Source: Pieris napi
Lineage: Eukaryota > Arthropoda > Insecta > Lepidoptera > Pieridae
NCBI RefSeq assembly: GCF_905475465.1
Contig: NC_062243.1
Span: forward strand, 9,386,267-9,450,266
DNA: 64,000 nt
Direction: 5' to 3'
Each line of letters opens with the position of its first letter. Position 1 is the first letter of the stretch. Position numbers and translations under genes: made by a program. Positions 21,768 to 34,499 of the stretch are shown piece after piece. Below the pieces are notes generated by a model. It was not told where the DNA came from. It saw only the letters and a list, made by a program, of their open reading frames with translations, and searched no databases.

Positions 21768-22323
21768 CGTCTACTAGTATCTTGGCACTGGTGGCGAGGA
21801 AACCTTGTCGGTAAAGAAAATTTTGAATTCATTAAACATTACCTTTAAAACAAGCGATTTTTTCTCATTGACAGCCCTGCAAACTCACCCCCGAACAATT
21901 ATCGTGTTTCTTGCTCGAATTCCCGCAACAAGGAACTAGCTAATCATCTCGCAGCCCTCACATCTACTCCAAAGCCCATCAATCATATTTCACACTACCG
22001 AGAGTTTACCTACTGTATCCATAGTCATAGCTCATATTCTAGATCTAGACTATTCTAACACAGTATTGTTATAAGTGTTTACTAATATTATTATCCACTT
22101 TTTTAAATAAAGCAAAATATGTTATAGTCAAGTTTTACAATGCACCTTAATACTGGTACTGGACTGGTGATTTGTACGCACAACGGACCAACCATGAGTC
22201 TAATTGCGGAGAAAGGAGTCCCACTACCCTAACCCCCTAACCCCTACTGGTACTGGAAAAGCACCATAACATCCTCTTAGGTATTTAACTTCCTTTTTCA
22301 TTTAGTAAAAAATAAATTAATCA
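21768..22323. other. intergenic spacer
   Basis: No supported gene or transposon end; a stretch of moderate GC at 21870-22025 has no lasting frame. Confidence 0.5.
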
Positions 22324-22620
22324 GTGGCGCTACAATTTCTTTAGGTCTTGGCCTCAGATTTCTGAATCTGTTTCATGATCACTTTTAAATCTAATAAGCA
22401 AGTGATCAGCCTCTAGTACCTACCTGACACACGCTGTCGACTTTTTGGGTCATGACATGACAGGAAGACATGTCGGTTTCCTCGCGATGTTTTCCTTCAC
22501 CGTTCGAGCAAATGTTAAATGCGAACATAGAAAGAAAGTCCATTGGTGCACAGCCGCGGATCGAACCTACGACCTCTGGTATGAGAGTCGCACGCTGAAG
22601 CCACTAAGCCAACACTGTTC
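22324..22620 (-). repeat. tRNA-derived SINE
   Basis: The minus strand starts AACAGTGTTGGCTTAGTGGC, with a box A-like TAGTGGC, box B GGTTCGATCC (22567-22558), then GTGCACCAATGG, a conserved body (GAAAACATCGCGAGGAAACC) and ends at TGTAGCGCCACTG. The spacing of boxes A and B is tRNA-like. It is a better preserved copy than the one at 3960-4211. The tRNA-like head is itself not a functional tRNA. Confidence 0.75.
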
Positions 22621-23913
22621 ATTTAGTACCTTATTAATATACATTTTAAATCCCTTAAGTAAGAACGAGTATAAGAATAGTATAACAAAAATCAAAATGA
22701 ACAAATATCATTCGTTTTAAATAATTTGCAATATAATTTAAAGATTTGTAGCTGTGGATTACGGATTAAATAATATCACAGAAATCCAAAATCACGAAGA
22801 AACTATATATTTAAAATTACAGTTCACTTGAATTCTAAGAACTAAATTGTGTAATTCAGATTCGAAGCATTTCTTAAGCATTGTTAACCTCGCTCTACCC
22901 ACTAAACACTTTGTGACAAACTTGATATCGACGCTTAGGTACTGTGAGTTAAAAGCATTTCAATATTGCATACAATTGAACGAAACGATTACTGAACGTT
23001 TAAAAACAATTAGAACCGATTCCGCTCCATTATACGGTTACGATATACATCTGTTCAATATGTGTTTGTGTGGTAATGCGAAACCACTCACGAAAAGACG
23101 CGACAAACAATGGTGTACCGACGGAGGTTACAATGCGATAATGTGTCGCCAATACTGTTATTTTACATTACAGAGTATTAAGATGTATGGTATGAGAAAA
23201 TAAAGTAGGTAATATAGACACTGAAAGCGTGCTACAATTTTATATAATACAATGGGTCGCGTCGACTCAAGTTGGGATGAGAAATTCTTTTCGCGATGAT
23301 TACACGCAACGACGTTTAATCATTGCGAGGCAGTCTGAAGCAGAACTAAAAAAACCATACTTTATATTACATTTTCTACATTTTTTTTTTAATTTTATTG
23401 TTCTTCTGAAAGTTAGATTGTATTCTTTTGATAGTTTTCCACTGGGTAGGTACATTCCTTTTATCCAGCATGTTCTGTAACGTTTAATACTTAATAATAG
23501 TCCACTGTTCTTGTCCTATCCATGTAGATACATATTCCATAGACCATAAGTAATTTATTAAAAACAAATTTATTTTCCAATAAAGAGGCCTAATGAAAAA
23601 CTTTAAGTGCCTCTGTAATAAAAACACTTTAAAATCACATATTCTATATGTGTATTCATCGTTTTACTTAAGATACGTAACGTTTATGCAAGAATAAAAC
23701 TTTTTGGATGAAATTCAATACAACTAAACCTAGAAATAGCGCCAAAACCAGCACTTCATAGCGCATGCGCGAAAACAGAAAAAATATAACTTATCCAGTG
23801 TTACTACTTACTAGTGTACCTAATCTGTGGTGTTTGTAGGGCAGTTTATTAACACTTCATTCCTATCTAATTTTATTTAAGTTTATTTTAATACGAAAAA
23901 CAAACAAAACATG
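22621..23913. other. intergenic spacer
   Basis: AT-rich. A 118-codon open frame at 22847-23203 has no ATG near its start and no recognisable motif, so it is not called. Nothing else supported. Confidence 0.4.
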
Positions 23914-24020
23914 TAAAGGCCGGCAAAGCACCTACTTAAAATGGGTGTCCATGGCTTGCGATGACTGCCCTATTTGGGCGTCCCGTAGGCTCGTTTGCCC
24001 CCCTATTACATATAAAAAAA
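23914..24020 (+). mobile_element. degenerate LINE tail
   Basis: AAAGGCCGGCAAAGCAC, GGTGTCCATGGC and GCTCGTTTGCCCCCCTATTACATA follow the 3' text of the LINE at 18480-21665 with indels, ending in an A-rich tail. It lies about 45 bases from the foldback element that follows. Confidence 0.7.
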
Positions 24021-24062
24021 AGAAAAAGCAGTATACGGTCCATAATTTGCACAACGTCAAGA

Positions 24063-26394
24063 TTATAGACCACAAGCCCATGAACAAAAAATACCTGTGA
24101 AATGACCCAACGTGAATTACTCTTAGAAGGCTGTTACTATATCTGAAAATAGCTCTGAGCACTATGCCGTCATTTCTGAGCGGTACATGTGAGTACGTGA
24201 GTGAATGGACTTTCTCAGGTACAATGGGGGAATTTCGACTAATTATAAATGTACGGCTTTGTTATAAGTATATAGATGATTAAAAATAAATGTCGAAAAA
24301 CCTAGTGCCGTACAAAAGTGATGGTGCCGGAAGTCGGTGCAAATTTTTAATTCGACGACAGTTGCAGAAGCAATATAGGTCATTTATTACTGTACGGCAT
24401 TTGTGTGATTCCTTTTGGACACATATACAGATACTTTACCCGTAAACGCCGTACATATTCCCAGCGGAGCGGTCGAAAGCCAAGGGTCGCAACATATGTC
24501 TGATTAGCATATAGGTGATGATGATATGAATCAACATAAAATTAAATGATCTTGAGAGTACTTCACAAATAGATAACATTTTCCAGCATGCCGTACATTT
24601 TTTGTGGAACACATAGGTGTATGGGGTAAATTACTTTTCTCAGAAAAGAGTCATTTTCCGGTGACTTTTATCTGTACGGCAATAACACAGGTTATTAATA
24701 CTTTAGACAATCTTCAATAAAAGATAAATGCCGTACACTTTCGATAGTCCGCTACCACCGCCTACCAATACAGGGCGTCCCAAAGTTATGGGAAATGAAG
24801 GGAAAGTACCTTAAATATCGTAGATAGGGTATTTTACTAAAAGAAGACTTTATGTTATTTTTAAAAGTTATTAATTCTGCATTCAAAGATTTTTTAAAAA
24901 TTACTTGCCTCGTCTGGGAATCGAACTGACTTAAATGTAAAAAAAAACACCCCTACTTTTATGATGCCAATCGAAAGAATGGCCTTAAACTAATAACTCT
25001 TCTTAAGTAACATAGTATTTTAAAAGAAAGGAACAGCGTGAATATATCTTTTTAATCAAATTAAAAACATTATCTATCGTATTCGGCCTAAAAAAAATCC
25101 CCTACGAGTCTGTTACTTTAGAAAAGTTATTAGGTTTTGGCCATTGTTTCGATTGGCATCATAAGAGTAGGGGTGTTTTTTTTTAAATTTAAGCCGGTTC
25201 GATTTCCAGACGAGGCAAGTAGTTTTTAAAAAATCTTTGAATGCAGAATTACTAACTTTTATAAATAACATAAAGTCTTCTTTTAGTAAAATACCCTATC
25301 TGCGATATTTAAGGTACTTTTCCTTCATGTCTTATAACTTTGGGACGCCCTGTATTATATATATTTTTGTTAAAAATATTTTTCCTTTACCTCTCTCTGC
25401 TGGTACGATAAGGCTGTAAATATACTTTACAGCCTTATGGTAGTATACTCAGATATGTACAGTTATTAATGACCTTAAGGGACACCTCAAACGTCGTCGA
25501 AGTTTTTATCAGCTGTAAAGAATAATCTGGAGTAAAATGTACGGCATCTGGTTTTTTTTGTTTATTTATATTTTGTTACATATAAAATAACAATAATCTT
25601 TGAAAATATTACTCCCCATATTACTCTAGGAGCATTTGAAAAGTCATCTAAATTTCGGAAATTTCATATACTTTTTAACATAATATTTTTATTTGTTACC
25701 ATTTATAATGAACGGCTATAATGTACAACGGTAATATTTAGTAACATTATGTAAAAAAACAAGTTGCCGTACATTATTCTCTGATCTTACAGCAGTAAGA
25801 ACTTGCTAAATCCTGAAATTTCGATAAATATTTAATTACACAAATATTAACTATAATATTTGGACGGCATAATTATAAAACATTATTGTCCGTGTTAAAT
25901 AATATTTTGAACATGTTGCCGTACATTTTACAATGACCTTAGGGTATATGGGTGTAGGGGTAGGGTTCCGACCCTTGGCTTTCGACCGCTCCGCTGGAAA
26001 TATGTACGGCGTTTACGGGTAAAGTATCTGTATATGTGTCCAAAAGGAATGACACAAATGCCGTACAGTAATAAATGACCTATATTGCTTCTGCAACTGT
26101 CGTCGAATTAAAAATTTGCGCCGTCTTCCGGCACCATCACTTTTGTACGGCACTAGGTTTTTCGACATTTATTTTTAATCAGCTATACACTTATAACAAA
26201 GCCGTACATTAATAATTAGTCGAAATTACCCCATTGTACATGAGAAAGTCCATTCACTCACGTACTCACATGTACCGCTCAGAAATGACGGCATAGTGCT
26301 CAGAGCTATTTTCAGATATAGTAACAGCCTTCTAAGCGTAATTCAGGTTGGGTCATTTCACAGGTATTTTTTGTTCATGGGCTTGTGGTCTATT
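24063..26394. mobile_element. foldback-type element with a ~141-bp internal period and TGTACGGC pairs
   Basis: The arms 24067-24492 and ~25968-26391 are inverted repeats, roughly 95% identical and collinear without gaps over the motif-bearing part (every motif pair sums to 50458). Inside lie 15 exact copies of TGTACGGC or GCCGTACA. The two forms alternate, 57 bases start to start, and recur every 140-142 bases. The long arms made of tandem subunits resemble Drosophila Foldback/Galileo elements in plan. No transposase is present. Two matching open frames starting MLRAIFRYSNSLL are merely the two arms read in opposite directions. No target duplication could be fixed. Confidence 0.7.
24771..25352. 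mobile_element. nested foldback MITE with CAGGGCGTCCC ends (582 bp)
   Basis: The ends CAGGGCGTCCCAAAGTTAT.. and ..ATAACTTTGGGACGCCCTG are flanked by TA on both sides (24769-24770, 25353-25354). The arms are at least 210 bp and weaken toward ~25016/25106. Each arm carries a tRNA-like box B (GGGAATCGAACTGA / GGTTCGATTTCC). A TA duplication would fit a Tc1/mariner-like mover, but the superfamily is not certain. Confidence 0.7.
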
Positions 26395-27865
26395 AGTATA
26401 AATTACTTTCGTAAACAAAAACCTGTACAGATGGCGCGCATCCACGTTAACACTAACTATATTTTTAAGATGTATCAAAAATTAAATTTTAATTTACAAC
26501 CGTGGGTTTAAATGCCGTCTTGTCTCCAAGGAGGAGAAACAAAAAGAAAGTCCTTACATCATAAAAAATGCGCAAATTGTTACTCAATGGCATTTAAATA
26601 TTACATCTTGAATGACATTTAATTAATTATTAATATCTTTGTATAAATAAATGCAATAGATGTTATGTGTTTATTACTTCCGTATACTAAATGGTGGATA
26701 AAAATAATATTTTTTCACTCGTTCCATTTTATTTTTGGGATCTCTGTGATCGATGTAATAAACTAATGTCTTTACGTATTACATTCGTAATAAACTAAGG
26801 CATTGAAATGATGAAGTGCTAGTTCCATATAAAAATTGTAGATGGCATTTTTATACGTTTAATTTGTTACAAAACTAATGTTATTGTAGTTCCAGGTGGG
26901 CACTCTAGATGGTGCATAATACGCAAGGCGTGCCTACTTTTAACCAAGTATCGATCGATTCATGACTTTCAAATTGAGCAATCAAAATGTAATTATATTC
27001 ATAACGTAAATATTTATGTATATTTTCAGAATAAACATTATGAATGCAATTATACAATCAGATTAATCTAGTAGGTCTGTGTATGTCATCTTAATGCCGC
27101 GACACCAAATTAACGGAATTGCAAATTACGCCATCTATGTGTCAGTATAATAAACTAAAACGCTTTCAAAATAGTTCAGCTGAAAATCTTACCTTTATGG
27201 TTGATAAAAAATACGTGACGTTGAGACGAAGAACAAGCTCTTTAAATACAAGAATTTATTTAAATCTTATTAGGTCATCATAATTACCACGTAAAAGTAG
27301 GTCTTTTAATCAAGGAAAAGATAATTAAATTTAAATTATTGTTTCTGATCAAACATACCTACTATAAACACACTATAAATCATAATCATAATCAGATATT
27401 TTAACATTATTACTTAAACTTATTTACAAATAAGGAATCGAGATAAACATTCATTCATTTTGGCATTTGAACATTGAGGCTTATATCATCGAACGTAAAT
27501 GATAGATAGGTTTTAAAATCCCATATAACATACCAATTGCAACTATTAAATATTACGGCGTAATAAAATACGTGATTATCAGACACAGTATAATCTGTCG
27601 GATTATAAACGATATATTTTTATGGTCAATAAATGCCAGCTGGCTTTGCTGTAAAATTTTAGTGTATTACAATTATTTTAGATTTAATGTTTACTTTTCT
27701 CTGATGTTAAGGTCGTCATTATCTTCAGTTGGATCCACTTATGCGTTAAGATATAAAATTTTACTCCACGCCGTTTTCCGACACGCATTCATGTGTTGTT
27801 CTATAGTACATCTGTTCTATCTATACCTATCCGTTCTATATCACCGGTCTTAAGAAAACTATATA
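26395..27865. other. intergenic spacer
   Basis: AT-rich. No supported gene, repeat end or conserved block was recognised. Confidence 0.5.
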
Positions 27866-28429
27866 CAGTGGAATCTCGATAACTCGAATGTCAAGGGACA
27901 TGCAAAAAAAATCGACTTAACGACTTTTCGACTTCACAATAACTTCGAGATACATATTATTAAACTGTTGAAATTTCGGCTTACAGACGATTTATGTGTG
28001 TATTTTTCGATTTGTACAGTAGAATTTGAATAACAATTCAACTTAAGGTTTGTAGTATATATTTTTTACATATTTATGAATATAACTGTACTCTAAAAAA
28101 ATTAATGAATGTATTTGTTCATTGCACATGTGCAAATCAAATACAATAGATTAGAAGCCTCGAACCCGAACATTCATTTTGGATTTTATTGCTATTCTTT
28201 CGGGGAATTCCAAGTAGGTACGACTTTATTATATTTTACTAACTACGACTTACGGAGTCTCCGTTATGAAATTCGAGTTATAGAGTATTAATATGTATTA
28301 TCAATACTTCGTAGGGAAATAACATTTTGTTCGAGTTACAAAGTCTAAATAATTCGAGATACCGACTTACTTTTTTTCGACTTACTGAGGATTTCGAATT
28401 AACGAGGTTCGAGTTATAGAGATTCCACG
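27866..28429. mobile_element. pogo/Tigger-like MITE
   Basis: The left end CAGTGGAATCTCGATAACTC and the right end GAGTTATAGAGATTCCACG form inverted repeats beside TA dinucleotides. CAGTGGAATCTCGATAA is the classic pogo/Tigger terminus of the Tc1/mariner superfamily. The right terminus has lost a base of the CACTG end. Internal short repeats of the TTCGA/CGACTT type recur. No transposase is seen. Confidence 0.75.
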
Positions 28430-29639
28430 TATATACAAATTACGAAGCCAACATTAAGAATAAGTATTAACTATTACTTAACCTTTCAATAAAATATTTA
28501 AAAAGTTGAAAATTAATCTTAAATGTAATATTTTCAAACAAATATTAACAATTCAGACTTTTTTATTTGGAATGTCCATAGCAATTAAAGCTATATATAG
28601 TCCATAGCTAACGTCTTTAGAGTTGATTACATTTGTCGATACAAGGGTAAGATGTACCCTTTGCAAACCTATCTGATATATTACTCACAGAAACATAAAA
28701 GGGATTCGTTCGTGATAGGTACTTGGTAAATAATAATCGGTCCTTTCTCAATGTCTAGAAGAAGAACTTAATGTTTACTAAGTAACTCTCGTATGTATGA
28801 AATTTTGGTACAGCTGCAACGACTTGGATCAGAAAGAAAGTCGCTATATTCTTGATGTTTTCTTGTTGTCTGACTTTTACATTTGATATTTTAATATGTA
28901 AAAATTATCTCGTATCCATGGAGCATGCAAATTTTTGCATGTTCCACGCAACGGTTCTATTGATTATATTTAATGGACGATCAAAGCAAATCTGACAAAA
29001 TATTTTTTGAATCATGCATGCATTAGTAAAATAACCCTTGACGTAAAACCGTAGACGTGATCATAGCAAATCAAAGGCTTGATTTAATTATGAGACTAGG
29101 TTGTTTAGACGGCCATTGAGGCACGGGTCAACTAGGTTTTTATTGCGAAATTTTATACAATTGACTAACGGTGGTTTTGCCGCGGACAATAGTACGGCTG
29201 AATCTTAACTAAAAAACTAAACTTATATATAAAAAATTACCTGCAAGTCATATGCATAGATGTGTATGTCCCGAATTTACCGAAATAAATACACACGCAC
29301 GCAACCTTAACTGATTTTGATTTCTATATAAGAAAAGAAGAGACTTTTAATTCACAAAGTCGGAGGGACCAACTAGTCAATATGAAGCGTGAAATTCGAT
29401 ACACTAGAAGTCAAATTCTTTTTACTGTGAAAACTTTGTTATAAACAAGTGACCTTGTTACCTAATTTGCCTGAGTGCTACGTGTGTTTTGTATTCGTAA
29501 CACTGTCAATATAAAAGTGATGATTCGCAATTTGCTGAAACATTAATTTGTAAATGTGTGACAGCGAAATTTTAACCTTAAAGCAAGTAGATTATAATGT
29601 CCGTACCAAAAAAACACCAGGGGTTCATGAATCTAATTT
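28430..29639. other. intergenic spacer
   Basis: AT-rich; nothing supported. Confidence 0.5.
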
Positions 29640-30030
29640 TATACCAGCGGCTTCGCACGAGCAACGGTGACCCGTAAACCTTGAATATTATATTTTATCG
29701 CGAACAAATAGACGCACCTTAGTACTTGTTTTTATATAATGTAAAAGTTGGACAAACTGTCGGTCACTTTTTGTCGGCATTATCAAGCTCTACAACTTTT
29801 CTCTCTAAACTCAATTATATATCTCTCACTATTATGGCAGCGTTCGTAAGAAACTGATTTCATTCTCCAACTACAATCCGACTACCACGAAAATTTAATT
29901 TTTTGGTTACATAGTCACTCACAAACAACGTAAATAATTGTCAAAATCGGTTCAGTAGATCCAGAGTTTAACCACTTACAACCTCACAAACATTACCTAT
30001 TTATAATATTTGTATAGAAGTATAGGTAAC
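29640..30030 (+). repeat. old interspersed repeat (unclassified)
   Basis: CCAGCGGCTTCGCACG at the start and CAAAATCGGTTCAGTAGATC with CCAGAGTTTAACCACTTACAA at the end match a text that recurs widely in moth and butterfly genomes, to my memory as a decayed retroelement end. Boundaries and class are not fixed by this sequence. Confidence 0.45.
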
Positions 30031-33000
30031 ATTAGCTGTCTATAACTACACTTGATGAGATTTATATCGGGATCGGGAAGTTGGTATACACCGTGTAACA
30101 TGGAGTATTTATTTTGCTGTAACTACTAAGAATGCCTGTTAACACAATATGCTCATACATAACCTAAATTAGGCTCATCACACAACAAATTTTTACAAAT
30201 AGCCGCTTTTGTTTTATTCAGTCAATTTGTATTTACAATGTTTTAAAATAAAATCAGAGAGCTTTAAATTAAACTAACTGTCGCACTGTGCGCTGCTCCA
30301 CAGGCGGCCCGCGATTTGGTATAGGGGGTTTGAATTAAGAGAAAAGGTCCCCAAGCAAGGAGGAATTTCCGCAACAAAAATACATGTTACTTATTGAAAT
30401 AAAATCAAATACTGCTTTTCGCTTTCAGCATGTCTTACGTCGAGGTTGAAAATGTATAGTCCGCAATTGCAATACCGGACCAAGTAAAGAACCGATTTTT
30501 TAATAAGAATCTATATCTAGTCCTAACGCTAGTCGTAATCCTAACGCTAATCCTAATCCTAATCCTGATACAAATTATATTTATAGCGCTAATCCTAATA
30601 CTAGAATTACTAGAACTATACTAACTATATTATCCAAATGCTTTCAAATACTTAGTCTAAAAATTTTCAATACTGGCTAAAAATTTAATGTTGAGTCGAT
30701 GAATGAATGAATGAATGAAAATGTGGAGCGATAAGGTTGCTTTTTCACTGTAAATACTATTTTAATGCATTGAAACGACCGCTTCGCGGTGAATCTACTT
30801 TAATACAAAAAGATCAAGATTACAAACATAATATATGGTGTGACAAGTCGAGTTTCTCATCAATTTTGTCTATGGTACTAAAATTCTAACTCCTACTGTC
30901 TTTGCAAGCCGTTAGCAGATGTGTTCTATTAAAATTGGAAATCAAGTCCAAAACTAAATTTTTAATTATGCAGATTTACTCAAAAATTATGAGGTTATGC
31001 AAATTTATAAGCAGCCATTATGACTTTGCATAGCGACCTTCTTTTTTTAGGTCATCTTGATTTTTTTTAATGCTATCCACTATAATATTCCTGGGTCTAT
31101 GTCAAAACTTGTTTGAAGATCTCCCACCTAAACCCCACCAATATCGCAGGCAGTTGGCAGTTGTCCTTGTTCCAACGTAATTTATCATCATAAACACAAT
31201 CGTAACATAAAACAGGTACATTTGAAATTGTTTCATACAACGCATTCCAAAGTTACTTTGGAGGGGTATAATTAATTTAATATTGGGGAAAAAAGATCGC
31301 AACATCAACTGCTGACTATACTGAATTACATTTGGTCGGACACCACTTACCTACGAGTAAGTGTCACCACTTTTGAGGGCAATAGGGGTCACGCTGATGA
31401 TGGAGAGACCCTCGGACCAATACCATCGGAATCTCCATCCCTCCAATTAGCGCCAAGGATATATCGTGAGAGACCATAGTCGAATGAATACAGGAGCAAC
31501 AAGAGAAAATAAAAATGCTACAAATTTCCGCATTCAGCAAAAACCTCGAGTCGAGGTAAAAAGTGCGCTGCTTCGCAGCTCGCGTGGCAACTTCGCCAAC
31601 CTAGCCATGTCGAAATTGTGTCAATTATAAAACGTTGACTACAGAGGATGCAATTGGTCAGGTAATCTGGTAATAGTAAACGCGGCATGTATTTACCATT
31701 GTTGATTCATGGAAAACATTTAATTACATTAATTTTCCATCGTAATCATGGTAACTAACAGAAACAGGTTAGCATCCGATTTTTCCTACCCACAGAAATA
31801 TAAGCGTACGATGTCGATATGAACCACCGACGCTAATCTCGAAATGAAACTCGAAGTGGAGTTGTAAATGTTCCGTTTATTGGTTGAACGTTAGTAATGG
31901 TGACACAAAATAATATAGCGAAGCAAGCAAATAAATGTAACTGGTTATACAAATAATAACTAAAAACTAAACCTAAACTACCACGCTGGTACGAGTAAAA
32001 GGGACCGACCGACCCACAGTTGCTATATAAGTTATACTGCTGGTAAAAAAAGTAACTGATCAAAGACAGAAATTGAAATTCCAAATAAGGACGTGAGTGT
32101 AATTAAGATCGATAGCACCAATTAATTACAAAGGGAGACGCGGGGCCGATACAAACGATGTATTATACGGGAACTTTTGTGCGTGATATGATTGCCGACG
32201 TAACGAATAAGCAGTTAAGTTATTTCGTGAACTCCACCATTAAATCAGGACTAATGTTATTTCAAAAGCTATAAGTATGCTTTCCTGAATCATGAATTTA
32301 TTTCCAAGCGAATGAGGTAGTTTTGAAATGGTTTTGCCGTTTTCAATATCAAAGTTATTTTAAACACGTCATTCATGAATTAGTAATGAAGCGAACTTTT
32401 AAGGCTAAATTATTTTTCAGAATAAAGCGGGATAAATTTAGAAATATTTTTATATGGAAATAACTAGTCAAACGCTATTTTATATATTCTTGGCTATACA
32501 TATTATAATATATCAGTAGCAATAGTGTATACAACTAAAGGTATACGCTATAAAAATGTAAAAGTCAAATTTTTTTTTATTCTATTTTCTGTACATACCT
32601 ACTGACCCTAATTTAAGTGGATAAAACGGCACTTAACTTAAAAAAACACACATACATATTAAATATTAGGTACTCGTGTTAAAATTGTGTAAATTTTGTT
32701 ACTTACAAAAACTTTCAGTATCTATTGTGTAAACTTCGATTTCAATTACTTCATTTTAAATTCACTCAGGCATGAGAAGACCTAATTAAAATGAACTAAT
32801 TAAATTCCTCGAGATTGAGTAATGAAAGAGTAGACAAAGGGTCTTTTCTATAAACATGGGCACTAAAAAAACAAAAATTTGCATTTATTATACAACGCTT
32901 TCCGCTGTATTGTACTCAGGTTTCAATAAGAAATCGAAGCCATACATATTTCTTTGTAAAGTGGCCATTTTAAAGTTAAAATGTGTTAAAGGTATCGCAT

Positions 33001-33554
33001 AAGGCAAAAAGGAATAAGTTGTAATGGAAGGTAAAATTAAACTTAAAAATTTATTTATAGAACTAAAAATTGTATATATTTTTTTGGTTCAACTAAAGCT
33101 TTTGTGCTAAGTTATTTCTCTATATAAAAAATTATTATTTAGGTAAAAATTTGTAACTAAAATTAAGGTCCAGATAATGTGTGAGTATTCCGAATGTTCA
33201 ACAGCAATCAGTAAAACACACAGAGATTTTAACAAGCTTTAATTCCGAATAAATGTTTTTCCTTATAACTCTATGAACAAAAGAATAGGGTTGTATTGTA
33301 ATTAATATAATAATTATTAATTCTATTCCAATATAACCCCTAATTTAAATAAGAACAGGAAGTGCCTTTTAATGAAATATACATGATTTCGTTAAAGCAT
33401 TACTGATTCATCAAGAAAGTTTGGAAATTTTCCACGCGAAATTTTATTGTGAATGTAAGAAAAACAGTCTCTTTTTGGCGTTCAGTCGAACTTCGATTTA
33501 CCAAAAACTAATGTAAATCAGTAATATTTCAGAATGTTTGATAGCTCAAAAACG
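30031..33554. other. intergenic region with minor simple repeats
   Basis: AT-rich with a degenerate six-base CTAATC repeat at about 30520-30590 and GAATGAATGAAT at 30702. Blocks at 31330-31620 and 32100-32240 have higher GC but no coding frame or transposon ends. No gene supported. Confidence 0.4.
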
Positions 33555-33860
33555 TTATTATTATTATTAAAGCTTTATTAATCCATACAACAGTTGGTTA
33601 GTTTGCATTCCTTAATATTAGTATTAGTTGTGTTAGTTTGAGTTTAAAAAAAAAAGTTAGATTTCTTTTTTTCCATCTTTTCTTTTGTCGTCCTATATAT
33701 CTCTTTCCAGTAGGTCCAGCCCATTCTGTTATTTTCAGCGTCCATCTTCTATCGGGCGCTCTTGCAATATGACCTACCCATTTCCATTTGAGCCTTAGAG
33801 CGTGTACAAGTGTATCTTGTAAGCTTTGTTTTTTTTCGTATGTCAACATTTCTTATTTTG
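33555..33860 (-). mobile_element. RTE-type LINE 3' fragment
   Basis: The minus strand encodes LKWKWVGHIARAPDRRWTLK then ITEWAGPTGKRYIGRQKKRW, the C-terminal signature of RTE-clade reverse transcriptase proteins, and ends in a TAA microsatellite (33555-33571), the typical RTE tail. It is 5' truncated, with no RT catalytic motif. Confidence 0.75.
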
Positions 33861-34331
33861 TTAATTCTCCTCAACTTCAAGATGCTTCATTCCATTGCAT
33901 GCTGGCAAGACAAGATTTTTCTAGTTGACGTTAAAAAGACGTTAGTTGCTTACAATTCTTAATAAAAACCAAATAGGAAATTATTAACTTATTTGTATTG
34001 GAAATTTTATACATTCTGTACTATGTGTGTAAATATACAGCGTTAATTCAATCGAATCAACGATTTCGCATTAAAGATAATCGAGTACGTTAAGCGGATA
34101 CTTTACGACTTCGTGCCATATTATGATGTCACTAAGAATTAATGATGCCAATTTATTGGCTTTTTGTTTTCTCACCGTAAGCGTTTTTTGATCCTGAATG
34201 TTGCATTTTTCACGCCACGGGGGACTTTCCGTCTCGAATAGTGCTCTTATCTAGATATAAACATTCTTGATATATTACGAGTATATCGAAAGCTTTTGAA
34301 TAACCAGCTGTCATTCCAGGGATTTCCAACC

Positions 34332-34439
34332 TTAAAGGCCGGCACGGCAACGCGATTGCAAACCTCCTGATGTTCAGGCATCCATGGGCGGCGGTTATGT
34401 GACCCACCTGTTCGTTTGCCCGCAGTCCCAATAAAAAAT
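34332..34439 (+). mobile_element. degenerate LINE tail
   Basis: AAAGGCCGGCACGGCAACGC, CATCCATGGGCGGCGG and CCTGTTCGTTTGCCCGCAG follow the terminal text of the LINE at 18480-21665 with small deletions, then a short A-rich tail. Confidence 0.75.
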
Positions 34440-34455
34440 GATTTCGGTTTGACTG

Positions 34456-34498
34456 ATTTTATTTAAATTACGATTCCTCTTCGTAATTTAAATAAAAT
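34456..34498. repeat. perfect 18-bp hairpin
   Basis: ATTTTATTTAAATTACGA and its exact complement are separated by seven bases (TTCCTCT). It lies just after a LINE tail. It may be a slipped duplication during insertion or a small cruciform-forming site; no function is implied. Confidence 0.6.
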
Positions 34499-34499
34499 T

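Noticed and set aside
22558..22620. tRNA-like head with good boxes A and B
   Set aside because: Part of a SINE with a non-tRNA body repeated at 3960-4211; acceptor stem not paired.
22847..23203. 118-codon open frame
   Set aside because: It begins at TTG, has no nearby ATG, splice context or recognisable motif; AT-rich DNA can yield this by chance.
23932..26511. Two similar open frames (23932-24162 minus, 26296-26511 plus) starting MLRAIFRYSNSLL, looking like a duplicated gene
   Set aside because: They are the two arms of the foldback element read in opposite directions; similarity ends at the arm boundary and no motif is present.
30520..30590. CCTAA-rich stretch suggesting interstitial telomeric repeat
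   Set aside because: The period is six (CTAATC/CTAACG), not the insect five-base TTAGG; better seen as a degenerate simple repeat.
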